Both the position numbers and the translations under genes were made by a program. From assembly GCF_026013965.1 (NCBI RefSeq), contig NZ_CP110341.1, positions 2,294,001-2,358,000 of the forward strand: a stretch of DNA of 64,000 nt, given 5' to 3'. The notes under the pieces were generated by a model, which saw only the letters and a program-made list of their open reading frames with translations, was not told the DNA's origin and ran no database searches. Positions 43,445 through 52,707 of this stretch are shown piece after piece (position 1 is the first letter of the stretch; the number at the start of each line of letters is the position of its first letter). Source of the stretch: Brevibacterium sp. JSBI002. GTDB lineage: Bacteria; Actinomycetota; Actinomycetes; Actinomycetales; Brevibacteriaceae.

Positions 43445-45460
43445 CTAACCCAGCCCTTCCCACGTCATGCGCTGCCTGAGTGCCGGTGCGAGGACCAACG
43501 CCGCTATGACGCTGCCGGCGAGGAGCATCCACGCGCCGAAATACGTGAAAAGTTTGAGCTCAGGGGCCAGAGCGGGCCCGAAGTTGGCTGCCATGAGAAT
43601 CACTCCGCCGAGGATGAGCGCGGTGGAGACGATCACCTGAATGAACTGCTCGACGGTCGAGACCAGCAGATTCTTGATCGTGGAGATGTTCAGCCCACTC
43701 GTGCCGACGTCGAGAGTACCGTCCTGCAGATGTCCGGCAATGCGAGAGATCTGCCCGGGCAGTTCAGCGATCTGTGGTGCGGTCGCTGCCGCGTAGAGCG
43801 TCATCTCGTGTCGGTCGACTCCCAGTCCCCCGACCTCGCGCAGCAGTGTCTTGCCGTTCTGCGTGACCAGCGCCAGCAGATTGAGTTCCGGCACGAGGCG
43901 AGTGATCGACCCTTCGAGCGTGCTGATGGCACGGAACGCCGTGGCCACCGAGGCCGGCATCGGGAATCCGAAGTCGACGACGAAGTCGATGAGTTCGCCG
44001 AACAGCGCGGCCGACGTCGACCCCGGGGCACCGTCTCCGTATTTGAGCATGATCTGCCCGATCTCGCGTTGCAGCTCCCGCAGGTTCACCTCACTCGGCG
44101 TGCCGAGAAGTTCGAGGATTGCGGCTGTCGCGGCCTGCGAGTTCTGCGAGTCGAAAGCCATGAGCAGCAAGGCGATTGCTCGGCGGTCACGTTTGTCGAT
44201 GCGGCCGACAGCACCGAAGTCGACGAGGCCGGCACGCCCGGCGCTTGAGATGACGATGTTTCCCGGGTGGAGGTCCGCGTGGAAGATTCCCTTGCCGAGC
44301 ACCTGACGGACGACCATGAGGAAGAGGTCCTGGGCGATCTCTCTGCGCGCGATTTCGGAGAGGTGGTCGACCACCTCGGCGCCGTGGGACAGAGGGGAAC
44401 CTTCAACGAGATCCATGACGATGACGAACTCTCCGGAGAGTTCCTTGTACACGTGCGGAATATGGACGACGGAATCGGTCTGCGTCGTCGACCGACCGGT
44501 CTCGTCGGCGAGACGGAGAGCCTCGATCTGGGCGAGCTCCCCACGGTAGTCGAGCTCGCCCTGCAAGGAATCGACGAAGCTGCGGGCGAGTTTCGCGATG
44601 CCGATCTTCTTCGCCCAATCGGTGGTGCGGTCGAGCCGGTCGGCGAGGGTGAGGACGATATCGCAGTCGGCGCGGACCTGTCTGCGAATCTTCGGCCGTT
44701 GCACTTTCACTGCGACCACACGCCCTTCCCAGGTGACGGCTCGGTGGACCTGGGCGACGGAGGCGCCGGCGAAGGGCTTCTCATCGAACTCGGCGAACAC
44801 CTCGGCGACGGGTCGGCCCCATTCGGCTTCGAGTTGGTCCTTTACCTCGGCGAAGGGAACGGGCTTCACTCCGGCCTGGAGGGTGGAGAACTCCTCGACG
44901 AATTCGTGCGGGATCATGTCACCGCGGGTGGCGATGAATTGGCCGAGCTTGATGAATGTGACCCCCGAGGCGGCCAGTGCGTCACGGGTGGTGGCGGCGA
45001 TTTCTCGGAGGGAGACGCGCAGTGTCGGGATTCGGGGCCTGAGGTAGCGGGAGAGGCCGAATTTGATGAGGATCTTCTGGATCTGGGCCAGGCGATTGAC
45101 GCGGCGGTACCAGGTGGGGATCTTCGGTGCGTTGCGGATGAGTGAGCTCAGGGTGCCCGAGGGCATGATGAGTTCGATCGCCAGGAGGACGAACATCTGG
45201 ATGACGATGAACCAGGCGAAGAGCAGCAGGAAGACCATGATGGCGGGGAAGCTCATCGACAGGTTCGGGTACTGGTCGGATTCGGAGATGCCGAGGAGTT
45301 TGTACGCCTGGAGGGTGATGGGCCAGATGGAGAGGCCCATGATGAGGGAGACGATGGTGTTGCGGGCGGCTCCGGTGCCGGTGAGCATCATCCGCCGGAC
45401 GAGGAATCCGACGATGAGCGCGCTGAGGACGCCCAGTCCGATGGTGTAGAGGATCGTCAC
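43445..45460 (-). CDS. AarF/UbiB (ABC1) family atypical kinase, membrane protein
   Basis: 671 residues from a GTG at 45460. N-terminal hydrophobic segments (ILYTIGLGVLSALIVGFLV, IVSLIMGLSIWPITLQAYKLL, FPAIMVFLLLFAWFIVIQM) precede an ABC1 kinase-like domain: GVTFIKLGQFIATRGDMIP (the KxGQ motif), VAVKVQRPKI with the ATP-binding Lys, IFHADLHPGNIVI as the catalytic loop and LVDFGAVGRID as the metal-binding DFG. Two C-terminal helices (STALILGGVILMAANF, FGAWMLLAGSVIAALVL) follow. UbiB-like proteins support quinone or lipid metabolism; actinobacteria use menaquinone, so the target here is uncertain. Confidence 0.85.
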   Translation of the reverse strand: MTILYTIGLGVLSALIVGFLVRRMMLTGTGAARNTIVSLIMGLSIWPITLQAYKLLGISESDQYPNLSMSFPAIMVFLLLFAWFIVIQMFVLLAIELIMPSGTLSSLIRNAPKIPTWYRRVNRLAQIQKILIKFGLSRYLRPRIPTLRVSLREIAATTRDALAASGVTFIKLGQFIATRGDMIPHEFVEEFSTLQAGVKPVPFAEVKDQLEAEWGRPVAEVFAEFDEKPFAGASVAQVHRAVTWEGRVVAVKVQRPKIRRQVRADCDIVLTLADRLDRTTDWAKKIGIAKLARSFVDSLQGELDYRGELAQIEALRLADETGRSTTQTDSVVHIPHVYKELSGEFVIVMDLVEGSPLSHGAEVVDHLSEIARREIAQDLFLMVVRQVLGKGIFHADLHPGNIVISSAGRAGLVDFGAVGRIDKRDRRAIALLLMAFDSQNSQAATAAILELLGTPSEVNLRELQREIGQIMLKYGDGAPGSTSAALFGELIDFVVDFGFPMPASVATAFRAISTLEGSITRLVPELNLLALVTQNGKTLLREVGGLGVDRHEMTLYAAATAPQIAELPGQISRIAGHLQDGTLDVGTSGLNISTIKNLLVSTVEQFIQVIVSTALILGGVILMAANFGPALAPELKLFTYFGAWMLLAGSVIAALVLAPALRQRMTWEGLG

Positions 45461-45689
45461 CCGTCAGCCCTTCCGTCGTCTGTGGTCTGTGCTTTGTTCG
45501 GCACGGTTGACCATGTTCGGTGCGCTTTGGTTCGGCACCCTTACCAGCCTAGTAGATGCCCACTGGGTCAAGAGTTGCTGAGAATGGGAGTTTGCGGTGC
45601 ATCGGGGCATCTGTCCGCCATCAACGACTTCGGCGGATAGTCTCAAGAGTGCATCAGCGCAGATTCCACGACTGAAGGGCGGCAGACTC

Positions 45690-46214
45690 TTGACCATCGG
45701 ATCTTTCGGCACGTTTTGGCAGCGCGATCTTGTCGACTGGCAAGCACACTCTTGGAGGCTTCTGGGACGCCGAGGTCTCAACAAAGGTAACCTGCGAGTG
45801 GCCGACTTTCGTCGAGCTCGTGGCGTATATGTCCTCTACAACGACATCAACGTGTACTACGTCGGGCTGGCAACCTCTCAGAGAGGCATCGGCGGGCGAC
45901 TACACGATCACCTAAACGATGAACACTGGGCAGGGTGGAATCGGTTCTCATGGTTCGCATTCGACGGCCCTGACGACGATACCGTCTTGGACAGCGACGG
46001 AGTAGTCCGAGTTGTACAGACGTACACGTCAGTTCAGCTCGACGCGCCAGTTCTGATTAGGGACCTCGAGGCACTTCTCCTAGCAGTAACCAAACCTATG
46101 GGAAACATCAGTTCCACGAACTTCAGCGAAGCAAAAGAATGGCTGCAGGTCGCCACCAAAACTCCAAAGTTGAAGACCTTCGACGACCTCAGAGAGAAGC
46201 TCGCCGTTGATTAG
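45690..46214 (+). CDS. GIY-YIG domain protein
   Basis: 174 residues from a TTG at 45690, chosen because the product then starts MTIGSFGTFWQRDLVDWQ and AGGG lies about 9 nt upstream; a GTG at 45597 gives 31 extra unlikely residues. The GIY-YIG core is visible as GVYVLYNDINVYYVGLAT, with RGIGGRLHDHL carrying the conserved Arg, and ALLLAVTKPMGN with candidate later residues. Some such proteins are single-domain nucleases of unknown target. The gene is isolated, with no methylase next to it; it may be a residual mobile or defence gene. Confidence 0.68.
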   Translation: MTIGSFGTFWQRDLVDWQAHSWRLLGRRGLNKGNLRVADFRRARGVYVLYNDINVYYVGLATSQRGIGGRLHDHLNDEHWAGWNRFSWFAFDGPDDDTVLDSDGVVRVVQTYTSVQLDAPVLIRDLEALLLAVTKPMGNISSTNFSEAKEWLQVATKTPKLKTFDDLREKLAVD

Positions 46215-46273
46215 TGCCTGCGGCTGATGCTGTATATTACACCGCTACAACGAGTAAAAACGCTATCGTCATC

Positions 46274-47551
46274 TCACTCCGGCCGATGCTCAGCCATGAC
46301 CTTCTCGAACAGCTCGTCGCTGAGCTTGTCGTACGAGGCATCCTCCGGGTACCACTCGTCGAGTGAAGCGAAGTCGCCCTTGTCGTCGTAGCCGAGCTCC
46401 GACACGGACTTCGCCCACTCGGATCCAGCAGAGCCCAGTGTCTTCGGCGCATCCGTGACGCCAGCCTTCTCAGCGGTCTTGTCCGACAAGGTCTTCGCGT
46501 ACTTCGCCATCTGCTTCTGCACATCATCGTCGAAGGGCTCGACCTTGCCGTCGTTGTCCTTCGCCTGCTCGACGGCCTGCGCCTTCGCTCCGATGACGAC
46601 CTCCATCATCGTGGAGAACGTCGTCGACATCGAGTCGAAGATGACCTGCTGGTAAGCCACCGGCAGCTCCGAATACTTCTTGCCTGCCGTGATCGCACCC
46701 GCCGAACGCGCAATGCCAGCGTCCGATGCAACACCGATATTCGGGGCCACCTCGAAGGTGCCCGCCTCGACATTCGGCGCCAACTGACCGAGATCGCAGT
46801 CAACGGTTCCGCGCTGCAGCGCCTCATAGGTCTCGGGGAACGACAGCGATACCGGCGTCGCGCCTAGATCGGTCACCTGCTTGCCCGCTGCAGCCGAACC
46901 GACACGCACCTGCTTGCCTTTCCAATCATCAAGCGAGGTCATCGGCTTCGAGCACATCGTCGAGTACCCACCCGCGGCGAGCATCGGAATGAGCGGAACG
47001 AGGTTCTTCTTCTCGAACTCCTCAAGCACCTCGGGCGTCTCCCACGCCGCCTGGACCCCAGCAGCGTTCGCCGCCAGATCACTGGCCACCGGCGACGACG
47101 GCAGCGTCGACATGGCCGTGCCGATCGCGTCGAAGGCCGGGTATTCGGACGGGGTGTACGACGGCAGAGTGAATGCGAGGTCCACGCGCCCATCGGCCAG
47201 GGCGTCATCGACGTCTTCGTAGCTGGCGATCGCCTGACCCCACACGATGTCGACCGTGATCTTTCCGCCCGAGCGTTCCTCAATGGCCTTCTTCACGTCG
47301 AGGCCGTTCGGCGCGAGGATCGACTTCTCCGACATCGCCGACGGCTGGAACTTGATCGTCACCGGGTCGAGGTCGGCCAGCGCCTCATCGATCTCATCTT
47401 GGGAGGCGTCATAGGCGAAGCCCTCCCCCGCGGAGTCCCCCGCACCCGATCCGTCGCCGCCGACAGATCCGGCGCATCCGGCCAATAGTGCCAGCGATGC
47501 GACCGCCGCGATGGCCTGGGCGGGGCGTGCTGCCGAGCGGAAGCGCTTCAT
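46274..47551 (-). CDS. TRAP transporter substrate-binding lipoprotein (DctP family)
   Basis: 425 residues. The N-terminus is a lipoprotein signal: positive KRFRSAARPAQ, a hydrophobic core AIAAVASLALLAG, and a lipobox LLAGC with Cys near residue 26. The mature part has TRAP features: TIKFQPSAMSEKS, VDIVWGQAIASYEDV, FPETYEALQRGTVDCDLGQ. It captures the substrate outside the membrane for the DctQ/DctM pair encoded upstream on the same strand. The downstream position in the operon (last gene) and the racemase nearby suggest a carboxylate or amino-acid ligand, but the sequence does not say which. Confidence 0.85.
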   Translation of the reverse strand: MKRFRSAARPAQAIAAVASLALLAGCAGSVGGDGSGAGDSAGEGFAYDASQDEIDEALADLDPVTIKFQPSAMSEKSILAPNGLDVKKAIEERSGGKITVDIVWGQAIASYEDVDDALADGRVDLAFTLPSYTPSEYPAFDAIGTAMSTLPSSPVASDLAANAAGVQAAWETPEVLEEFEKKNLVPLIPMLAAGGYSTMCSKPMTSLDDWKGKQVRVGSAAAGKQVTDLGATPVSLSFPETYEALQRGTVDCDLGQLAPNVEAGTFEVAPNIGVASDAGIARSAGAITAGKKYSELPVAYQQVIFDSMSTTFSTMMEVVIGAKAQAVEQAKDNDGKVEPFDDDVQKQMAKYAKTLSDKTAEKAGVTDAPKTLGSAGSEWAKSVSELGYDDKGDFASLDEWYPEDASYDKLSDELFEKVMAEHRPE

Positions 47552-47705
47552 GGGACTCCTTTGAACGAAAGCTGAGAAATCCCTTAAATTCTATTCCTTT
47601 AATTCTCAACCTTCACCATGACTCCTCTCACACCGAGCCACGGAGGCCTGCGGCAGCCATTCGAACGACACAGGTCACGGGTGGGTGGGGCCGCCTCGGC
47701 GAGGG

Positions 47706-49310
47706 TTATCCGGCCATTCCGCCGCTGGTGCGGCTGATGAGGTCGGGCAGCCATTCGGTCATTCCGGGCACGGTGATCATGAGGATGAGGAAGACGACGG
47801 CGACGGGCAAGAACCACAGCAGGGAGGTGAAGATGTCGCGCAGCGTGACCGTGGCACCGAGGTTGACCTCGGGGTTCTTCGCGATCGAGTGGACGATGTA
47901 GGGGATGATGCCGACCGGCGGGGTGACCATGGCGAACTCGCCGAGGAGGACGACGAAGACCCCGAACCACAGCGGGCTCACGCCCATCGTTTCGAGGGTG
48001 GGCAGGAGGATCGGGATGGTCAGCAGCATCATCGACAGGGTGTCGAAGAACATGCCCATGACGATGTAGAGGACGACGAGGACGAGCAGGAATCCGATCC
48101 GCGACAGTCCGAGGTCCGTGATGAGGCCGGTGAGGATGGGCGCGAGTCCGGTGATGGCGAGCAGGCTGGTGAGCATGGTCGCGCCGATCATGATGAAGAA
48201 GATCGCCGAGGTGGCCGCCACCGTGTCCATGGCCGATTCCGCGACCTTGCGCCACGGTTTCTGGCTTCGCTTTTCCCACAGGCACAGCAGCAGTGAGCAG
48301 AGTGCGGCGGCGGCTCCGGCTTCGGTGGGGGTGAAGATGCCGGAGAACATGCCGCCGAAGAGGACGATGAGGATGATCGCGAAGCCCCAGATGCTGGCCA
48401 GGGATGACCATCGCTGCGTCCACGTGGGCGTGGTCCGCTGTGGTTCGTCGACTCCCCCGCCGCCTCTGCGGCCGGCTCCACGGCCGACTTTGCGGCCGAC
48501 GAGTCTCGGGGCGAAGACGCCGATGGCGAAGATGAAGACCGCGAAACAGACGGCGAGCAGAATCCCGGGCAGGGCTCCTGCCATGAGGGCCGGGCCGACG
48601 GGGACGGAGGCGATGCCGGCGTAGACGACCATGAGAATCGAGGGTGGGATGAGGTTGCCGGTCATTCCGGAAACCATGATCGTGCCGACGGCCATTCGAC
48701 GGTCGTAGCCGGATTTGAGCATTTCGGGGATGCCGGCTCGGCCCAGGGCGTACGTCATGCCGATGGTCGATCCGGTGACGGCGGACAATCCTGCCCCGGC
48801 GAAGGTGGTGCCGATGCCGATGCCGCCGGGCAGCCAGCTGAACCAGTGGTCGGCGACGCGGTAGACCTTGCCGGAGAGTCCGGATTGGGTGAGCAGCATA
48901 CCCATGAAGATGAACATGGGGAGCACGCTCAACGACCAGTCCGAAACGGCACTGAACGGGGCGGTGGAGAGAATGTTCATCGTCGCCGGGATGCCGGACA
49001 CGGCGTAGACGCCGATGATCGACGGCACCGAAAGTGCAATGGCCACCGGAACGGAGAGGAAGAGGAGGACGAGCATCATCCCGATGGACCAGGCCCCGCC
49101 AATCGCGGCACTTGGGCCGGTGAAGAGGCCGATGAGGCAGACGGCGACGAGCCCGAATCCGATGGCCAGAGCCAGAGTGCCGGGCCGTTCGCGGCGGGAG
49201 CCGGTGGGGAAGAGCTTCGTGGTGTTCGGGGGTTGGGCGCCGGTGATGTTTGCGCTGCTCGAGTCTCCTGGGGGCAGGGGTGTGCCGGTGAGGTCGGTGT
49301 TCGCGTTCAC
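47706..49310 (-). CDS. TRAP transporter large permease (DctM family)
   Basis: 534 residues from a GTG at 49310 that overlaps the DctQ stop (GTGA). The longer frames upstream are not supported. About 12 or more membrane helices. DctM signatures: PMFIFMGMLLTQSGLSGKVY, GSTIGMTYALGRAGIPEML, MVSGMTGNLIPPSILMVVYA, FSGIFTPTEAGAAAALCSL and TPPVGIIPYIVHSIAK. A Gly- and Arg-rich cytoplasmic loop (GRKVGRGAGRRGGGG) near 300 is unusual. It is the sodium-coupled channel subunit. Confidence 0.88.
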   Translation of the reverse strand: MNANTDLTGTPLPPGDSSSANITGAQPPNTTKLFPTGSRRERPGTLALAIGFGLVAVCLIGLFTGPSAAIGGAWSIGMMLVLLFLSVPVAIALSVPSIIGVYAVSGIPATMNILSTAPFSAVSDWSLSVLPMFIFMGMLLTQSGLSGKVYRVADHWFSWLPGGIGIGTTFAGAGLSAVTGSTIGMTYALGRAGIPEMLKSGYDRRMAVGTIMVSGMTGNLIPPSILMVVYAGIASVPVGPALMAGALPGILLAVCFAVFIFAIGVFAPRLVGRKVGRGAGRRGGGGVDEPQRTTPTWTQRWSSLASIWGFAIILIVLFGGMFSGIFTPTEAGAAAALCSLLLCLWEKRSQKPWRKVAESAMDTVAATSAIFFIMIGATMLTSLLAITGLAPILTGLITDLGLSRIGFLLVLVVLYIVMGMFFDTLSMMLLTIPILLPTLETMGVSPLWFGVFVVLLGEFAMVTPPVGIIPYIVHSIAKNPEVNLGATVTLRDIFTSLLWFLPVAVVFLILMITVPGMTEWLPDLISRTSGGMAG

Positions 49311-49801
49311 TTCTCCTCCCCTGTTTCTGCGGGGCGGCGGAGGATCGCGACGGCGTCGAGGATGTAAAGCACGGCGAGGAGCACGAACACGATCGGCACG
49401 AGGTAGTACACAGGCCAAGTGATGACATCGGAGACGTCGGCGGTCGACCCAATCGCTGTGTTCTCCAGCGCCTTGCTCAACCCGAACCAGGCGAAGGACA
49501 CGGACACGAGCGCGCCAAGGAGGCAAGCGAAGACAGTGAATACTGCGGCGGTGGCGGGTTTTACCCGTTCGATGGCCATGGTCACGGTGATATGTTCCTT
49601 TTGGAGCTGGGCGGCGGGGATGCCGAGCAGCGCAACGATGGGCAGGTACCAGTATTCGACGATCTCGTTGGTGCCGTAGATCGGGGCGTGGAAGATCGAC
49701 CGGGCCAGGGCGTGGGTGACGATGTGGAGCATCATCACGATGATCGCCACGGCCGTGGTGACAGTCAGCCACCTATCGAGGACTTTGGTGAACGTGCTCA
49801 T
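49307..49801 (-). CDS. TRAP transporter small permease (DctQ family)
   Basis: 164 residues with four predicted helices: AVAIIVMMLHIVTHALARSI, EIVEYWYLPIVALLGIPAAQL, VFTVFACLLGALVSVSFAW, and YLVPIVFVLLAVLYILDAV. TNEIVEYWYLPIVALLGI and the KEHITVTM motif are typical of DctQ. It starts within the LysR gene stop (TGATG) and ends overlapping DctM, so the transporter is translated as a unit with the regulator. Confidence 0.85.
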   Translation of the reverse strand: MSTFTKVLDRWLTVTTAVAIIVMMLHIVTHALARSIFHAPIYGTNEIVEYWYLPIVALLGIPAAQLQKEHITVTMAIERVKPATAAVFTVFACLLGALVSVSFAWFGLSKALENTAIGSTADVSDVITWPVYYLVPIVFVLLAVLYILDAVAILRRPAETGEEK

Positions 49802-50841
49802 CAGGAGCCACTGTAGCCGTCAGTCGCGGTGCTCGTGGCGCGTGCACCGTTGGCGGCTTCTGCATCGGTTGCGGCGTCGGTCACGGTGTCTGTCCCGCTG
49901 TTGGTGACGGCAGCAGCTCGCAGCGCATCGATCAGGTCGACAACCTCGGAGGAGTCTGCCAGACCGTCGGGAATCATCGCGATGACTCGGCGGGCACCTG
50001 CCTCTTGCAGGGCGATCGGGTCGATGCCCGAGATCTGGGACCAGCGGCGGGCACTGCGGGGCAGCAGTGCGACACCGAGTCCGTTGGAGACGAGTGATTG
50101 GATGGCGCCAGGGTTGTCGGTGATGTGGCGAGTCCGGGGTTCGAAGCCAGCGGTACGACAGAGGCGTTCGGCGGTGGAACGGCAGCGCACGCATCCCATG
50201 ATCCACGGCAGTTCGGCGACATCGCTGAGGTGTTTGATCTGCCCGGCTCGGTTCCAGCGTTCGGGGACGAGCAGGTCGAGATGGTCGGCACCTAGGTCGA
50301 CGGTCATGTGTCCGGCGAGTTCGGGCGGTGTTTCGTCTTCGTGATGGAAGAGGAAGGCGATGTCGATGGCACCGTCGTCGAGCATGCGCAGCGCTTCAGG
50401 TGGTTCGGCCTCGGAGACTTCGTAGGAATGGTGACGCGGTGAGTCAGTGCCGGAGCCCGCGTTGGCTTCCAGCCTGCCGAGTGCTGCGGCCAGCGGGCCG
50501 ATGACGAAGCTGGGGAAACCGGCGAGGCGGACATTGCGTCCGCCGAGCCCGAAGGCTTTCGCAAGGTCGCTGCGCAACCCCGTCACCGAGGCGGCTACCT
50601 CGCCTGCGCGGATGCGAGCGAGTTGGCCGGCAGTGGTGAGTCGGATACCGCGTGGGGTGCGGTCGAAGAGGGTGACACCGAGATCCTTTTCCAGCGCATT
50701 CATATGTTGCGACAGTGCCGGTTGGGACCAGCCGAGGACGCGGGCGGCGGCGCCGATGCTGCCGGATTCGGCGATGGCGCCGAAGATGAGGAGGCGTTTG
50801 GGCTCGCCGAGGTCGAGAGCCTGTTCGAAGACAGTAGCCAT
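49801..50841 (-). CDS. LysR-family regulator of the TRAP operon
   Basis: 346 residues. Winged HTH at about 14-75: RLLIFGAIAESGSIGAAARVLGWSQPALSQHMNALEKDLGVTLFDRTPRGIRLT. The effector domain follows, ending in an alanine/threonine-rich tail of about 35 residues (TNSGTDTVTDAATDAEAANG), probably disordered. It is the first gene of the minus-strand unit and overlaps dctQ by one base, an arrangement that ties regulator and transporter together. Divergent from the racemase-family gene with a 121-bp gap, where its site would be expected. Confidence 0.82.
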   Translation of the reverse strand: MATVFEQALDLGEPKRLLIFGAIAESGSIGAAARVLGWSQPALSQHMNALEKDLGVTLFDRTPRGIRLTTAGQLARIRAGEVAASVTGLRSDLAKAFGLGGRNVRLAGFPSFVIGPLAAALGRLEANAGSGTDSPRHHSYEVSEAEPPEALRMLDDGAIDIAFLFHHEDETPPELAGHMTVDLGADHLDLLVPERWNRAGQIKHLSDVAELPWIMGCVRCRSTAERLCRTAGFEPRTRHITDNPGAIQSLVSNGLGVALLPRSARRWSQISGIDPIALQEAGARRVIAMIPDGLADSSEVVDLIDALRAAAVTNSGTDTVTDAATDAEAANGARATSTATDGYSGS

Positions 50842-50962
50842 AAGTCCAGCTTATGTCAGAGCAGAGCTAACTGGGTCTACCGAGAGTTTCCGGTTCACGC
50901 GAGACTGGTCACAGAGGACGACTTTGATTCGTCGCGTCATCGTTGAGTTGAGGAGTGGAAGT

Positions 50963-51676
50963 ATGCGCAGGATCGGCCTGCTGGGTGGAATGAGCTGGCA
51001 TTCGAGCATCGAGTACTACACGAAGATCAATGATGCCGTGGCCAAGCAGCTCGGTGGTCATCACTCGGCGCAGATCCTCCTCGACTCGTGCGATTTCGCG
51101 GATATCCGAGTGCTGCAGGAGGCCAACGATTGGGCGGGCAACGATGCGTCGCTCGTCTCGACGGCACAGCGTTTGGTCGATGGCGGAGCCGAGGCCGTCG
51201 CGATTGCCACGAATCTCATGCACAAGTGCGCCCCGGCGATCGAGGCGCAGGTCGATGCACCTCTCATTCACATGGTCGACTCGATCGCAACGATGGCGAA
51301 GCGTCGGGGCTATTCGACGCTGGCCGTGCTGGGCACCCGATGGACGATGCTTGAGGATTTCTACACGGGCCGGCTCGAGGCGCAGGGAATCACGACTCTG
51401 GTGCCGGATGAGGCCACCTGCTTCGAGGTCGACCAGATCATTTGGGACGAACTCACCCAGGGAGTCTTCACGGACGCATCACGTGCTCGGTACATCGAAA
51501 TCATGAACGACCTCAAGGTTCGCGGCGCCGACGCGGTCGCACTGTCATGCACGGAGATCGGCCTGCTGGTCCCACCGGAGGCTGCTCCTCTGCCGGCCAT
51601 CGACTCCGTTGATGCGCACGTAGCCGCGATTGTGGAGTGGATGATGGCCGAGGAGCCTGCGCTTGCGCCGGCGTGA
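50963..51676 (+). CDS. Aspartate/glutamate racemase family protein (YgeA-like)
   Basis: 237 residues from the ATG at 50963 with AGGAG about 8 nt upstream. It starts RRIGLLGGMSWHSSIEYYT, a family hallmark. The first catalytic region reads AIATNLMHKCAPAIE, with Thr where the classical racemase has Cys, and the second SCTEIGLLVPPE keeps the Cys; this Thr/Cys pair occurs in the YgeA-type broad-specificity enzymes. It may racemise an amino acid or act on a related carboxylate brought in by the divergent TRAP system, which is an inference from proximity. Confidence 0.82.
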   Translation: MRRIGLLGGMSWHSSIEYYTKINDAVAKQLGGHHSAQILLDSCDFADIRVLQEANDWAGNDASLVSTAQRLVDGGAEAVAIATNLMHKCAPAIEAQVDAPLIHMVDSIATMAKRRGYSTLAVLGTRWTMLEDFYTGRLEAQGITTLVPDEATCFEVDQIIWDELTQGVFTDASRARYIEIMNDLKVRGADAVALSCTEIGLLVPPEAAPLPAIDSVDAHVAAIVEWMMAEEPALAPA

Positions 51677-51768
51677 CTGAAGAGTAGGTACCATCGGGTT
51701 CTGACAACGTAATCAGCCTGACCATTCTCAGCTCAAGGCCAATCAGTTTCCGCCGAGGTCGTGACCAG

Positions 51769-51794
51769 ATCGATGAGGCGTTCGTCTCATCGAT
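51769..51794. terminator. Hairpin between convergent genes
   Basis: ATCGATGAG (51769-51777) and CTCATCGAT (51786-51794) form a perfect 9-bp stem with an 8-nt loop, followed by TTCGATT. Placed between the racemase gene end and the convergent membrane protein end. Confidence 0.5.
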
Positions 51795-51816
51795 TTCGAT
51801 TCACCGGTCATGGTCG

Positions 51817-52683
51817 TCAGTCCGAATCGCTGTCCCGCTGGTCCGAGGCGGAATCCGCTGGGCCAACGTCTTCATCATTATCACTGTCACGCGCCGACTG
51901 AGATTCTTCCAGCTTCTTCTTGCGGCGATTGAGATTGCTGCGGCTAGCAAAATAGGCGACGAGCACGAGCAGCGCGATACGCAAGGTTGTGCTCACCCAG
52001 TCTGGGATTCCCACGGAAATTCCCGGGATCCACCCGAACAGCAGATTGAACAACCAGGCGAAGAACTCGCCCACCGGAGTCAGAACCGCCTGCAACCAAT
52101 GAGCGATCGGCGCGAACCTCGGCCACACATTTTCCTTCAGCCACTGGGCAATCGGATCAAACAGCCACGCAAACAATGCGCCCAAGCCCATGAACGGAAT
52201 CAATAGGCGCACCAGCCTCGTCAGCCCAGAGGCCAGCGCGTACCTCTCCGGGTGAGCCGCGCGCTTGCGCTCCCTGACCTCCGACCTACTGCCAGCTTCG
52301 GGCAGCAACGGCACAATGTCGAGATTCTTACGCACCTCGGCTTCGCCGGCGCGACCTGCGAATGCGCTGGATACGTGAATCTCCTCTTTGTCCTCCATCG
52401 ACCCGTCGGCGTTCCGCCGGCGCACCTTGAGCCGAACCTTCAATAACCCGGATGCCCGAACTTCGACGTCCGATTTGTTTTCGTCACTATCGGGGATCTT
52501 CCTGCCAAGGGGATACTCGACGCCATCAATGGCGACGTCAGTGACCGACGTCCGCCACGGAGCATGCTTCGCCGTCACCGAGTACTCATGACCGAATGCC
52601 TTGCCGGTGTATTCTATGGTTCCAGCACCCCGCAATGTATCGGCCGAGGGGCTCCCCTCTCCGGCAGACAATCTTGTCATCAT
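51817..52683 (-). CDS. Hypothetical membrane protein
   Basis: 288 residues. The soluble N-terminal half (1-145) appears beta-rich: GTIEYTGKAFGHEYSVTAKH, TSVTDVAIDGVEYPLG, VEVRASGLLKVRLKVRRR. Then three hydrophobic segments (LIPFMGLGALFAWLFDPI, FFAWLFNLLFGWIPGISVG, TLRIALLVLVAYFAS) and a charged, acidic, Ser/Asp-rich tail (SDNDEDVGPADSASDQRDSD). No recognised family. It lies just downstream of the pab genes on the same strand with a 24-bp gap to the lyase and may be cotranscribed, but there is no obvious link in function. Confidence 0.6.
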   Translation of the reverse strand: MMTRLSAGEGSPSADTLRGAGTIEYTGKAFGHEYSVTAKHAPWRTSVTDVAIDGVEYPLGRKIPDSDENKSDVEVRASGLLKVRLKVRRRNADGSMEDKEEIHVSSAFAGRAGEAEVRKNLDIVPLLPEAGSRSEVRERKRAAHPERYALASGLTRLVRLLIPFMGLGALFAWLFDPIAQWLKENVWPRFAPIAHWLQAVLTPVGEFFAWLFNLLFGWIPGISVGIPDWVSTTLRIALLVLVAYFASRSNLNRRKKKLEESQSARDSDNDEDVGPADSASDQRDSDSD

Positions 52684-52707
52684 GACGGCAGAAAACCTTG
52701 TCGGTTG

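Noticed and set aside
47599..49452. 617-residue minus-strand frame rich in Arg, His and Pro
   Set aside because: Overlaps dctM in another frame; the DctM frame has membrane helices and family motifs.
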